From Chryseobacterium sp. StRB126 (GTDB lineage Bacteria > Bacteroidota > Bacteroidia > Flavobacteriales > Weeksellaceae): a stretch of DNA of 64,000 nt. How positions within the stretch are numbered: position 1 is the stretch's first letter; each line of letters opens with the position of its first letter. Location: assembly GCF_000829375.1 (NCBI RefSeq), contig NZ_AP014624.1:4216001-4280000 (forward strand), written 5' to 3'. A program made the translations under genes and the position numbers. This document shows positions 53,373 to 61,500 of the stretch, piece by piece. The notes below the pieces were generated by a model, which was given only the letters and a program-made list of their open reading frames with translations, was not told where the DNA came from and did no database searches.

Positions 53373-53891
53373 ATGCTTCATAAAGCCATCCTATTCAGCC
53401 TCGGAGTTTTCGCGTTAACGGGATGCGATGCCCAAAAGAAAACTAAAGCAGACTCAAAAGCTCCTGAAATGACAACCAATATAAAGCCTGATGAGCAAAA
53501 GAATGATCTCATCTACCTGAATGAAGGAGAAAACAAATTTCTTCTGGATTATAAAATGAATATTACTTTCAAAGGGATTTCCGAAGACAGCCGATGCCCT
53601 GAAGGGGTAAACTGTATCTGGGCCGGAGCTGCTCTTGCTCAAATTGAAGTTATGGGAACTTCTACCCGACCTGTACTTTTGAATCTTGCCAGTATAGATT
53701 TTCCTGCACGAAACTATCTCCAGGCTGCCGAGTTCAACGGTTACACCATCACCCTGAAGGAAGTCACTCCATATCCTAAAGCAGGAGGAACTGAAGAGCT
53801 AAAAGGGAAATACAAAATAGCAGTCAGCATTAAAAAAGACAAACCATCATCAGGCACTACCAAGAAATCGCCTCCTTCCCTTTGGAAATAA
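53373..53891 (+). CDS. hypothetical lipoprotein
   Basis: This 172-residue protein has a lipoprotein signal ending LTGC (Cys18). After a polar linker comes one domain with SRCPEGVNCIWAGAA, a conserved Cys-pair motif seen in many uncharacterised Bacteroidota surface lipoproteins, followed by strands (TRPVLLNLASI, YTITLKEVTPYP, YKIAVSIKK). The function is unknown. Its last 35 bases overlap the end of the converging ung gene. Confidence 0.78.
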   Translation: MLHKAILFSLGVFALTGCDAQKKTKADSKAPEMTTNIKPDEQKNDLIYLNEGENKFLLDYKMNITFKGISEDSRCPEGVNCIWAGAALAQIEVMGTSTRPVLLNLASIDFPARNYLQAAEFNGYTITLKEVTPYPKAGGTEELKGKYKIAVSIKKDKPSSGTTKKSPPSLWK

Positions 53892-54498
53892 GATATTCAT
53901 TAATTTTTGAGAAAGGCTTACTTCCGAAGAATCCTCTATAAACGGAAAACGGTGAAGGGTGTGCCGATTTCAATATAAAATGCTTAGCCGGATCTATAAG
54001 TTCGGCTTTTTTCTGTGCAAAAGCACCCCACAATACGAAAACCACATTCTCTTTTTTATCTGAAATTTCCTTAATAATGTAGTTGGTAAATGTTTCCCAA
54101 CCAAGATCTTTATGAGAATTTGGTGAATGGGCACGAACCGTAAGGGTTGCATTCAATAAAAGAACGCCTTGCTTCCCCCAATCATCTAATTCTTTGGATG
54201 TTCTTACAACTCCAAGATCATCTTTTAATTCGATAAAAATATTTTTAAGGGATGGTGGTGCTGTAACCTGCTCAGACACGGAAAAACACAAACCATTCGC
54301 CTGATAATCGTTATGATAAGGATCCTGACCAATAATCACGACCTCAACATCTTCAAATGCTGTAATTTCCAAGGCTCTGAAAATTTGATTTTTCGGAGGA
54401 AAAACCTTAGTGGTTGCATATTCATTTTTTACTTTTTCCCAAAGGGTTGTAAAATATTCTGTACTTTTTATCGGGGCTAAAATTTCTGTCCAGGTCAT
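53857..54498 (-). CDS. ung: uracil-DNA glycosylase (family 1)
   Basis: This 213-residue enzyme has GQDPYH (57-62) with the catalytic Asp59, LLLNATLTV, NVVFVLWGAFAQKK and the DNA-binding loop SAHPSPFSVYRGFFGSKPFSK. It removes uracil from DNA as the first step of base-excision repair. The ATG lies four bases after a TACTTTTG box with a well-spaced TTTG, so the mRNA is probably leaderless. Confidence 0.96.
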   Translation of the reverse strand: MTWTEILAPIKSTEYFTTLWEKVKNEYATTKVFPPKNQIFRALEITAFEDVEVVIIGQDPYHNDYQANGLCFSVSEQVTAPPSLKNIFIELKDDLGVVRTSKELDDWGKQGVLLLNATLTVRAHSPNSHKDLGWETFTNYIIKEISDKKENVVFVLWGAFAQKKAELIDPAKHFILKSAHPSPFSVYRGFFGSKPFSKINEYLISKGKEAISW

Positions 54499-54502
54499 AC
54501 TG

Positions 54503-54535
54503 CAAAAGTAATTAATATTAAAATAAGACTACAAA
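54503..54535 (-). promoter_or_regulatory. promoter of ung, leaderless
   Basis: On the minus strand TTTG (54535-54532), 21 bases, TACTTTTG (54510-54503); the ATG at 54498 follows after four bases. Confidence 0.65.
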
Positions 54536-55537
54536 TTATACTTTAAATATCTTCATTTTTCTTTCTATTAAAATATAAGAGAAATAAGATAAAACAATAG
54601 ATAAGGCCAACAACACAAAGCTATTCAAAAGTTCTGAAGGCAGGAATACTAATCTTTCTTTTAGCACGATATAGTGAATAATGTATAATGAATAAGAAAT
54701 ATTTCCCAGAAAATAAACTGCATCACTTTCTAAAAATCTTTTGATTATACTGTCTTCACCATCATATAACTGCTTTATTATTATTGCTGACAATAATGGG
54801 ATAAAGAAGAGTCCCTTTTCTGTATATAACAATAATAAAAACAAAATCATCGCAATATAAACAACCAAACGTCTTCGTAGTTGAGAGCCTGATAAAAAAG
54901 CTATTCCAATTCCCAACAGGTAAGATGATAGCGTTCGGACCAGAGAATTTAAACCATAAGTAATATCAAGATAATCTGGAGATTTAATCATTTGCATTGG
55001 CATTTCCGGGCCTAAATATAAATTATCCGGAAGATATGGAAGAATTACTCTTAAAGCTAAGCCTGCAATAATCAATATTTCACTGCGTATTTTATACCGA
55101 ACAGTAAAGAAAAGCAGGAAAGGAAATATCAGATAACAGACCCACTCTGTACTTAATGACCAATACACTGCGCCTAATGAGTAATTAGGATGAAAAAAAC
55201 ACTGCAATAAAGCAGCATTAAATAGAAATTTAGCTATTGAAGCATTTGTTAAGAATATGACGATAAAAATAACAGAGAGAATATAAACCGGATAAATCCT
55301 GTTCACTCTTTTCTTATAAAACACCAGTAATTCATTAAAATTCAACACCATAAACTTACCCGAATAAGAAACTGCCAATAAGAACGCACTTAATACAAAA
55401 AAAATATCTACCGCAACATAGCCTTTCCCCACAACAGTCTGAATAATATCGGCCTCAAAATGACTTAAATGAAAAAAAGCGACCCATAATGCTACAATTC
55501 CCCTTAATCCAGTTAAGGATTTAATTTCATTTTTCAT
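54536..55537 (-). CDS. acyltransferase 3 family membrane protein
   Basis: This 333-residue protein has about ten membrane segments. [21 protein letters not shown] near the N-terminus holds the family's R-x10-H region, and [21 protein letters not shown] and [15 protein letters not shown] follow. It probably transfers acyl groups to surface sugars. It shares only family-level motifs with the protein at 31204-32358. The gene is AT-rich and has its own promoter box at 55569-55576. Confidence 0.85.
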   Translation of the reverse strand: MKNEIKSLTGLRGIVALWVAFFHLSHFEADIIQTVVGKGYVAVDIFFVLSAFLLAVSYSGKFMVLNFNELLVFYKKRVNRIYPVYILSVIFIVIFLTNASIAKFLFNAALLQCFFHPNYSLGAVYWSLSTEWVCYLIFPFLLFFTVRYKIRSEILIIAGLALRVILPYLPDNLYLGPEMPMQMIKSPDYLDITYGLNSLVRTLSSYLLGIGIAFLSGSQLRRRLVVYIAMILFLLLLYTEKGLFFIPLLSAIIIKQLYDGEDSIIKRFLESDAVYFLGNISYSLYIIHYIVLKERLVFLPSELLNSFVLLALSIVLSYFSYILIERKMKIFKV

Positions 55538-55568
55538 ATATTGTGTTTATTATCCATATATTGGGGGC

Positions 55569-55596
55569 CAAAGGTAGAAAAAAATCATGGATTCAA
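55569..55596 (-). promoter_or_regulatory. promoter of the acyltransferase gene
   Basis: On the minus strand TTG (55596-55594), 17 bases, TACCTTTG (55576-55569), 31 bases before the ATG. Confidence 0.5.
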
Positions 55597-56105
55597 TATT
55601 TTGTGTTTTTTAACCTAAAAATAATATTGTCCGGATTATGCTCATCTTTTTTACCCGCTTCAAGAACAAAATTTTGCTTTAAAAGAAGCATTTTAGAATT
55701 TTCATTGAATCTGCTTGTAATGGCTACAATCTTCTGTAACTGCAATTGATTAAACCCATACTCTAAAACGGCACGGAGCGTTTCAGACATGAGCCCTTTT
55801 CGATGATAATCCGGTAACAGCTCATACCCAATTTCTGCAGTGTTTCTATCTTCTGAAAAATTCCAGAGACATATTGTTCCGATAAGATTTAAACGGTCTT
55901 TATATGAAATTCCCCAGAAAATAATTTCTTTATGCTGAGTTTTTCTTTTAATGTGCAGAATAAATTCCAACGCATCATAATTAGTCTTAGGAGAATTCCT
56001 TTTCACATATTGATTAATAACCTCACTACTTCTGATTCGAAGAATATCCTCTATATGTGCTTCATTGATTTCTTTTAAGACCAGTCTTTCGGTTTCAAGT
56101 TTCAT
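55593..56105 (-). CDS. GNAT-family N-acetyltransferase (RimJ/RimL type)
   Basis: I use the ATG at 56105 (MKLETERLVLKEI), the usual start of RimJ/RimL-like proteins, and not 56129. The 170-residue enzyme has IGTICLWNF, AEIGYELLPDYHRKGLMSET (the acetyl-CoA-binding beta-bulge region), ALRAVLEYGFNQ and LQKIVAITSRFNENSKMLL. The substrate may be an N-terminal amine or a small molecule. It is divergent from the MutS2-like gene. It is not near enough to the graspetide genes to argue for a microviridin acetyltransferase. Confidence 0.88.
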   Translation of the reverse strand: MKLETERLVLKEINEAHIEDILRIRSSEVINQYVKRNSPKTNYDALEFILHIKRKTQHKEIIFWGISYKDRLNLIGTICLWNFSEDRNTAEIGYELLPDYHRKGLMSETLRAVLEYGFNQLQLQKIVAITSRFNENSKMLLLKQNFVLEAGKKDEHNPDNIIFRLKNTKY

Positions 56106-56220
56106 ATTTTCATTAAAAATTATCATCAAATCTTTGAAAAGAAATACTGAATAGGGAATAATTCTTTCATTAATCTATTTTGTAAATCACTCAAATATAC
56201 GTAATAATCAAAATTCTCAC

Positions 56221-56228
56221 TAAATTTG
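56221..56228 (+). promoter_or_regulatory. -7 promoter box of the MutS2-like gene, leaderless
   Basis: TAAATTTG ends four bases before the GTG at 56233. No in-frame ATG lies nearby, so box and GTG support each other. Confidence 0.5.
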
Positions 56229-56232
56229 CATT

Positions 56233-58380
56233 GTGTATATAGATAAAGAAGATTTAGACGAATTAGAGTTTCCGCAATTGCTCGCGGAAATCTCCCCATT
56301 TGCGTATTCTCCGAAAACAAGAGAAAAAATTCTTCAACTTCGTCCCATGGAAATTGACGAGGCGGAACTTTCACTGAAAAAAACTTCAGAATATCTGTCT
56401 AGTTTTGAAAGTTCAAATGCGATTCCGTTTGATGAATATGAAGATATTGAAAGTGAGCTGAAATTGATGCTGATTGAGAATTACCGTCTGGAAAACAGTG
56501 CTTTCATCAAAATAAAAACCATCACGGAACAGATCGGAAAACTGCAGAAGTTCTTCCCTACCATGCCGGAAACATTTCCTACTTTACTGGAAGAGGTTTC
56601 TGTACTGGAATTCAGAAAAGAGATCATCGATAAGGTGGATAAGGTATTCAACCGATTTGGCGAAGTGAAAAATGAGGCTTCTCCAGGGCTGAAAGGGATA
56701 AGAACTGAAATCCAGCTTGCTAAAAAAGCTATTCAGGAAAACTTCAACCGTGCTCTGACTACCTATGGACAGAGTGACTTTTTGGATGATATACGGGAAA
56801 CAATTATTGACGACCAAAGGGTTTTAGCAGTAAAATCAGGATTTAAGAAAAGAGTTCCGGGAAGGACCCTGGGAATTTCAAAAACCGGTTCTATCACCTA
56901 TATTCAGCCGGACAGTGTTGTAAAACATTATTTCAAACTTCGTGAAAGTGAAGAGGAAGAGAAAAAAGAAATTGATAAAGTCTTAAGACAGCTCACCACA
57001 GAACTTGCAGAATTCCAGCCTCAGCTTTGGAGGTATCAGATGTATATTTTTGATCTTGATCTGGTAAGGGCTAAAGCTAAGTTTGCAGAACTTATCAATG
57101 GGGTTCTTCCTAAAATCAACCGCCATAAAACATTGAGGTTAAAAGATGCCTTTCATCCTTTATTATGGCTAAGAAATAAGGTAGAGAACAAAATTATTCA
57201 TCCACAGACTCTGGCTTTAACGGAACATAACAGAATTATCTGTATTTCCGGGCCTAATGCCGGTGGAAAATCCATTACCCTGAAAACTGTCGGGTTGCTG
57301 CAACTGATGATTCAGAGTGGTATTTTGGTTCCTGTTCATCCAAAGTCTGAAATGTTTTTCTTTGAGAAGATCATGACTGATATTGGTGACAATCAATCCA
57401 TTGAAAATCATCTATCCACGTATTCATCAAGGTTAAAGAAAATGTCAGGAATCATCCGTGAGGCTGATTCGGATACGCTTTTACTGATTGATGAGTTCGG
57501 AACGGGTTCTGATCCTGAATTAGGTGGTGCTTTGGCTGAAAGCTTCATGGAGTTTTTCTATGATAAGAAGAGTTTTGCGATCATTACAACGCATTACACC
57601 AATATCAAACTGGTTATAGAACAGCTTCCGAATGCTCAGAATGCAGCCATGCTTTTCAACGAAGAAACGCTGGAACCAATGTACAAACTGGAAGTTGGGC
57701 AGGCAGGAAGTTCATTTACTTTTGAAGTGGCTGAAAAGAATAAAATCCCAAGGTTTATCATTCATTCTGCTAAGAAAAAGGTAGAACATGATATTGTGAA
57801 TCTTGATAAAACGATTGTAAAACTGCAACAGGAAAAATTTGAGGTTGAAAAACTGAAAACTGATCTTGCAGAAAGAAAAGAATCTGTAGAGGACAAACGT
57901 GATAACCTTCAGAAACTGAATGAACAGCTTCAGCAGAAATTGTTCAATTTCCAGAAACTGTATGAAGAGGAACATCGTAAACTTCAATTTGGAAATAAGA
58001 TTGAAACTTTCATCGACAGTTATACGAAAGGAAAGTCCAGAAAAGATGTTGTAAAGGATTTTGTGAAGCTTCTTGAACAGGAAAAGTTCAGAAAGATAGG
58101 TGCTGACAAGGATGAATCCAAGCGTCTGCAGGTGGTGAAGAGAAAGATTACGCAACAGCTTAAAAAGGAAGATGTGATTGAAAAAATTGCTGAAACCAAT
58201 GAAAAACTGGAGGAAAAACGTAAAAGTGACCGCGCAGTCTGGATGAAGGAAGGCCAACGTGTCCGAATTACCGGAAGTACCAGCGTAGGAACGATTGAGA
58301 AAATTTCCAGAAACAAGGTGATTGTGAATTACGGAACTTTCAAAACGACGATTGATGCAGATGAATTAGAGAGAATCTAA
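56233..58380 (+). CDS. MutS2-like ATPase without Smr domain
   Basis: This 715-residue protein has the MutS core and lever region (about 1-320), a Walker A G-P-N-A-G-G-K-S at 340-347, Walker B LLIDEFGTGSDPELGGAL, and the signature IGDNQSIENHLSTYSS. A long coiled coil follows (about 505-620), and the protein ends with a small KOW-like beta domain (GQRVRITGSTSVGTIEKI). MutS2 usually ends in an Smr endonuclease domain, which is missing here. MutS2 proteins act on branched DNA or on collided ribosomes. The start is GTG, next to a promoter box. Confidence 0.88.
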   Translation: MYIDKEDLDELEFPQLLAEISPFAYSPKTREKILQLRPMEIDEAELSLKKTSEYLSSFESSNAIPFDEYEDIESELKLMLIENYRLENSAFIKIKTITEQIGKLQKFFPTMPETFPTLLEEVSVLEFRKEIIDKVDKVFNRFGEVKNEASPGLKGIRTEIQLAKKAIQENFNRALTTYGQSDFLDDIRETIIDDQRVLAVKSGFKKRVPGRTLGISKTGSITYIQPDSVVKHYFKLRESEEEEKKEIDKVLRQLTTELAEFQPQLWRYQMYIFDLDLVRAKAKFAELINGVLPKINRHKTLRLKDAFHPLLWLRNKVENKIIHPQTLALTEHNRIICISGPNAGGKSITLKTVGLLQLMIQSGILVPVHPKSEMFFFEKIMTDIGDNQSIENHLSTYSSRLKKMSGIIREADSDTLLLIDEFGTGSDPELGGALAESFMEFFYDKKSFAIITTHYTNIKLVIEQLPNAQNAAMLFNEETLEPMYKLEVGQAGSSFTFEVAEKNKIPRFIIHSAKKKVEHDIVNLDKTIVKLQQEKFEVEKLKTDLAERKESVEDKRDNLQKLNEQLQQKLFNFQKLYEEEHRKLQFGNKIETFIDSYTKGKSRKDVVKDFVKLLEQEKFRKIGADKDESKRLQVVKRKITQQLKKEDVIEKIAETNEKLEEKRKSDRAVWMKEGQRVRITGSTSVGTIEKISRNKVIVNYGTFKTTIDADELERI

Positions 58381-58435
58381 TCAATTTGAAAATGGATTAA
58401 TCTGAGAATTTGAAAATTAACCGAATACAATAATG

Positions 58436-58465
58436 GAAGAGAGCGTCTTAGGATGCTCTTTTTTC
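58436..58465 (+). terminator. intrinsic terminator of the MutS2-like gene
   Basis: AGAGCGTC-TTAG-GATGCTCT with one G-T pair, followed by TTTTTTC. Confidence 0.8.
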
Positions 58466-58515
58466 TTTTATACATTATCGTAAAATTTCCCTACTTTTAA
58501 CAAAAACAATAATTT

Positions 58516-59178
58516 ATGAAACCATTAAAAGCACTTTCGGACCTTATTCCAATACCGAGTTATACTGTTATCATTCTCTGTTTTTTCTTTCCTTTTTTCC
58601 TGATAAAATGTGGTGATACCACCTTAATGTCTATCAAAGGAACAGATCTGGTAACTGGAATTTCCCAGCAAACAATGAATGAACGTATGAAAGAAAATCT
58701 GAAAAATAATTCTCCGTTTGGTTCTGCTTTCGGAAATAATTCAGGTGATAAATCTTCAAATTCCGATTCTGAATACTCACCACTGAACGAATCCAACAAT
58801 AAAAAAGAGAAAGAAAATATTCCACCAAGCCCGATTATTATCATCGCTTTTCTGGCAGCTATTGCCGGGATTATCATTCAGCTGGTAAAAAGTATTAAGA
58901 AAAAATATATCTACCATATTGCAGTTTCCTTAGCAGGACTTATTTCTTTGCTTACTTTCTATTTGACTTTCCAATCCAAGATGGAAGGGCTTGGAAACAA
59001 TAAAATAGGAATGGGATTAGGAGGCGGAGTGACTATCAGTTATGGTTTTGGAACTGCTTTTTATGTATGTGGAACATTATTTCTGATTGTACTGCTATTC
59101 TTTGGAGTGTTTTCTTATTACCTTAAAAATGATCGAGAAGCTATTTATGGTTCTCCAAATCAAGATACAGAATCTTAA
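58516..59178 (+). CDS. hypothetical membrane protein
   Basis: This 220-residue protein is not recognised. It has four membrane segments (about 17-33, 113-130, 138-155 and 182-203). Between the first and second is a long outer or inner loop rich in Ser and Asn (NNSPFGSAFGNNSGDKSSNSDS). A second loop is Gly-rich (GNNKIGMGLGGGV). It is a single gene between two terminators. Confidence 0.7.
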   Translation: MKPLKALSDLIPIPSYTVIILCFFFPFFLIKCGDTTLMSIKGTDLVTGISQQTMNERMKENLKNNSPFGSAFGNNSGDKSSNSDSEYSPLNESNNKKEKENIPPSPIIIIAFLAAIAGIIIQLVKSIKKKYIYHIAVSLAGLISLLTFYLTFQSKMEGLGNNKIGMGLGGGVTISYGFGTAFYVCGTLFLIVLLFFGVFSYYLKNDREAIYGSPNQDTES

Positions 59179-59202
59179 AAGAAAAAATATTTACAGATAA
59201 AG

Positions 59203-59232
59203 AAAGAGTGTTGGGTTCAGACACTCTTTTTT
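59203..59232 (+). terminator. intrinsic terminator
   Basis: AAAGAGTGT, a nine-base loop, ACACTCTTTTTT, 25 bases after the membrane-protein gene. Confidence 0.82.
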
Positions 59233-59295
59233 ATTTAGAATTACATCTATTGTAAAATCCTTCAAGTCTATAGCTTTTTGTATCTTTCAAAGAAA

Positions 59296-60315
59296 ATGTT
59301 GAAAAAAATTACATTAGGAATTCTTGCCTTCATTTTAATCTGGATTGCTTTTATATGGACCAAGTACCATTTTTCATATCCGGATTATTCACAGGAAGAC
59401 ATCAACAACATTTTCAAAAAAGAAAATCTGAAAGCCCCTGTTTATGATTCTATTAATTTAAGAGGATACAGCATTCGCTATCTTACGAATCGAGGGAATG
59501 AAAATGTAGCTCCCAATCCGGAAACCGGACGTAAAAAGCCTTATCTTTTCTTAGTTCATGACAGTGGAAAAAATTCCGGTTATTTTTTAGATTATTTCAA
59601 GAATAAGGATATCAATACAATATTTCATGTTATAGCTGTAGACCGAATTGGATTTGGCGGAACCCATCTTCCCAAAAGAGAAAGCAATGGCAATGAAATT
59701 TTTCCAATGGAAAAAGAGGAGTTTGGAGAAAAGGCAGATTACGTAACTTCTATCATTCCCAGTGAGATTTTGAAGCAGGAAAGGCAGCATATTGAAGAAG
59801 TACGTATTGTAACAAACGGATGTTCAGGTTTATTGGGAGCAAAAGCTTTTAACTGGATGAGTTTATCCGTTGTAAAAGCATTTATGTTCTATCCTGAAAC
59901 TGAGCCCAGATTCATAGGAAGTATGGCATTCAGTAAACTGATTTCAAGCCCGGTATTAAGCTTTCTGTTTCCAAGAGCTTTTGTAAATAAACATAAAGAC
60001 CTTTTATTAATAGACGATATGAGAGGGAAAGATAGAAAAAGCCTCATCGACAATGCGAAATATTCTGAAGATAAAAATTTTGAACGCGAAGAAAACCTTT
60101 ACTACAAGCGTAATGAAGGAAAAAGACTTAAATCACTCTTCTTTATGATGTCTGATGAAAGCAAGAAAAAGCAAACCGAGAAAATGATTGGAACAGGTCA
60201 GTTTTCTGTACAAACAATTGATAAAGTTGATATTTATACTCAACCTCAGTTTGTTTTCGACAAAATTCTCGCGAACGAAATTTATACAATGGATATTAAT
60301 CAAATTAAAAAATAG
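59296..60315 (+). CDS. alpha/beta-hydrolase-like membrane-anchored protein
   Basis: I use the ATG at 59296 (MLKKITLGILAF), not the TTG at 59278. The 339-residue product has one N-terminal membrane segment (about 5-22) and an alpha/beta-hydrolase-like domain: YLFLVHDSGKNSGYF at the oxyanion loop and VIAVDRIGFGGTHLP are normal. The elbow reads VTNGCSGLLGA, which does not fit GxSxG cleanly (either Cys or Ser could be the nucleophile), and no good C-terminal catalytic His was found. It may be a non-enzymatic or diverged member. It is followed by the SH3-like gene with its own promoter. Confidence 0.65.
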   Translation: MLKKITLGILAFILIWIAFIWTKYHFSYPDYSQEDINNIFKKENLKAPVYDSINLRGYSIRYLTNRGNENVAPNPETGRKKPYLFLVHDSGKNSGYFLDYFKNKDINTIFHVIAVDRIGFGGTHLPKRESNGNEIFPMEKEEFGEKADYVTSIIPSEILKQERQHIEEVRIVTNGCSGLLGAKAFNWMSLSVVKAFMFYPETEPRFIGSMAFSKLISSPVLSFLFPRAFVNKHKDLLLIDDMRGKDRKSLIDNAKYSEDKNFEREENLYYKRNEGKRLKSLFFMMSDESKKKQTEKMIGTGQFSVQTIDKVDIYTQPQFVFDKILANEIYTMDINQIKK

Positions 60316-60345
60316 TCTGTATACTGCTGAAAAGCATTTAATTTA

Positions 60346-60353
60346 TATATTTG
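60346..60353 (+). promoter_or_regulatory. -7 promoter box of the SH3-like paralogue
   Basis: TATATTTG, 20 bases before the ATG at 60374. Confidence 0.45.
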
Positions 60354-60373
60354 GAAATCTAAAATTTATTAAG

Positions 60374-61171
60374 ATGATTTCAGTAAACAAAGCGTTTTAT
60401 CTATCTGCATTCAGTATTTTTTCTTTAGCCTTCGTTAAAGGTCAGAACAAAGTTCCTTTTGGGGTTGTAAAAGCTGAAGAAGGATATGCCAATGTACGCG
60501 TACATAAGGATAACTACAGAAAAATTGTAGACAAGATCCGTATGCGTAAAGGGGATGTTTTTGTTTATGTAAAACCTGCTCCGGGAGAAACGGAATGGAT
60601 CTGGATTAAATATCCTGAAAAACAAGACGAAGACAAACCGTTTGTACGCTATGAAACGCTTGACAAAGAGGGAATGGTAAATAAAGAACGTATCGCCTTT
60701 GTGGATCAGCTTCCAGCCTATACTCCTTCTAAATCTAAAAACGGAAGATCACTCATCTTCACAGATAATTCCGATCCTAAGATTCCTACCGCCCAAAGAA
60801 GCAAGGTTGTTATTGATGTGTATCCATCCAATGCCGGTTACCGCAAGAAGGAAAAAGACGCAGAAGGAAAACTTCTTACCATTGATAAAGTAAAGCCATG
60901 GGGAATTGGAAATGATCTTCCTGAAGGAATGACTGAGATCAAGTCGATCAGGCTTCAACAGCCTGGAAGAGGTTCTGTTTTTGTAAGAGAAGCTATTAAA
61001 AATATGTTCCAGCCTACCATGGACTTTAATAACGTAGGAGTAACTTCTTTAGACAATGACAATATCTTCCTTTATATGACTAATGGCACAGGAGAATACA
61101 GATATACTACTCTTTGGACCATCAAGAAGGGAAGAGTAATCAGCCAGATTATTTATCATAATCCGGAATAA
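60374..61171 (+). CDS. secreted SH3-like protein, paralogue of the 37918 gene product
   Basis: The start at 60374 (MISVNKAFYLSAFSIFSLAFVKGQ) gives a signal peptide; the longer frame from 60188 overlaps the previous gene and is rejected. The 265-residue protein has an SH3-like beta domain (about 25-115: VVKAEEGYANVRVHKDN) and a C-terminal part ending SLDNDNIFLYMTNGTGEYRYTTLWTIKKG, which aligns with RINDTLYISMLNSDGAGTYVALFTIEKG of the protein at 37918-38589. The middle differs. The function is unknown; it is probably in the periplasm or on the surface. Confidence 0.78.
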   Translation: MISVNKAFYLSAFSIFSLAFVKGQNKVPFGVVKAEEGYANVRVHKDNYRKIVDKIRMRKGDVFVYVKPAPGETEWIWIKYPEKQDEDKPFVRYETLDKEGMVNKERIAFVDQLPAYTPSKSKNGRSLIFTDNSDPKIPTAQRSKVVIDVYPSNAGYRKKEKDAEGKLLTIDKVKPWGIGNDLPEGMTEIKSIRLQQPGRGSVFVREAIKNMFQPTMDFNNVGVTSLDNDNIFLYMTNGTGEYRYTTLWTIKKGRVISQIIYHNPE

Positions 61172-61177
61172 ATTCAT

Positions 61178-61185
61178 TATTTTTG
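61178..61185 (+). promoter_or_regulatory. -7 promoter box of the riboswitch transcript
   Basis: TATTTTTG matches TAnnTTTG and lies about 30 bases before the first riboswitch stem. No good -33 element was seen. Confidence 0.45.
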
Positions 61186-61212
61186 CACCGAAAAAGTTTA
61201 CGCTTATTCATC

Positions 61213-61385
61213 ACAGAAACTGGTTCTGCATAACCGCAGATTAAAAGGGAACCGTGTGAAAATCACGGACTGTCGCGCAACTGTAAGTAACTGAAGTCTT
61301 TATCAAAAGATCCACTGTGCGAGGCATGGGAAGGAGATAAATGATGTTACAAGTCAGGAGACCTGCCGATTTCTTAAACAAGAAA
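61213..61385 (+). ncRNA. cobalamin (B12) riboswitch
   Basis: The conserved parts come in order: GGTTCTGC (61222-61229), a stem with GAACCGTGTGAAAATCACGG (61259 area), CTGTCGCGCAACTGTAA, CCACTGTGC, GCATGGGAAGG and the B12 box AGTCAGGAGACCTGCC (61352-61367). The closing stem P1 can pair AGAAA (61215-61219) with TTTCT (61370-61374). The overlapping hairpin TTTCTT-AAAC-AAGAAA (61370-61385) would compete with P1 and may be part of the switch. The next gene in this direction is an acyl-CoA thioesterase at 61501. No B12 transport or synthesis gene follows in the window. Confidence 0.92.
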
Positions 61386-61500
61386 CTTTCGCGATTTGAA
61401 GTTTTATTGATCTGATGGATTGTTTCAGGGATTTCCAAAGTTCCTGTCATTATTCTGTTGTTTTGATACGATTTCATTTCGCCTTAATTAATAATGAAAT

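Noticed and set aside
55593..56105. GNAT enzyme as the microviridin-type acetyltransferase
   Set aside because: It is more than 6 kb from the cassette with unrelated genes between, and it is of the general RimJ/RimL type.
60188..60373. N-terminal extension of the SH3-like paralogue
   Set aside because: It overlaps the end of the previous gene; the ATG at 60374 gives a signal peptide and follows a promoter box.
61241..61477. 78-codon minus-strand frame across the riboswitch
   Set aside because: It is antisense to the conserved cobalamin aptamer and has no protein-like features.
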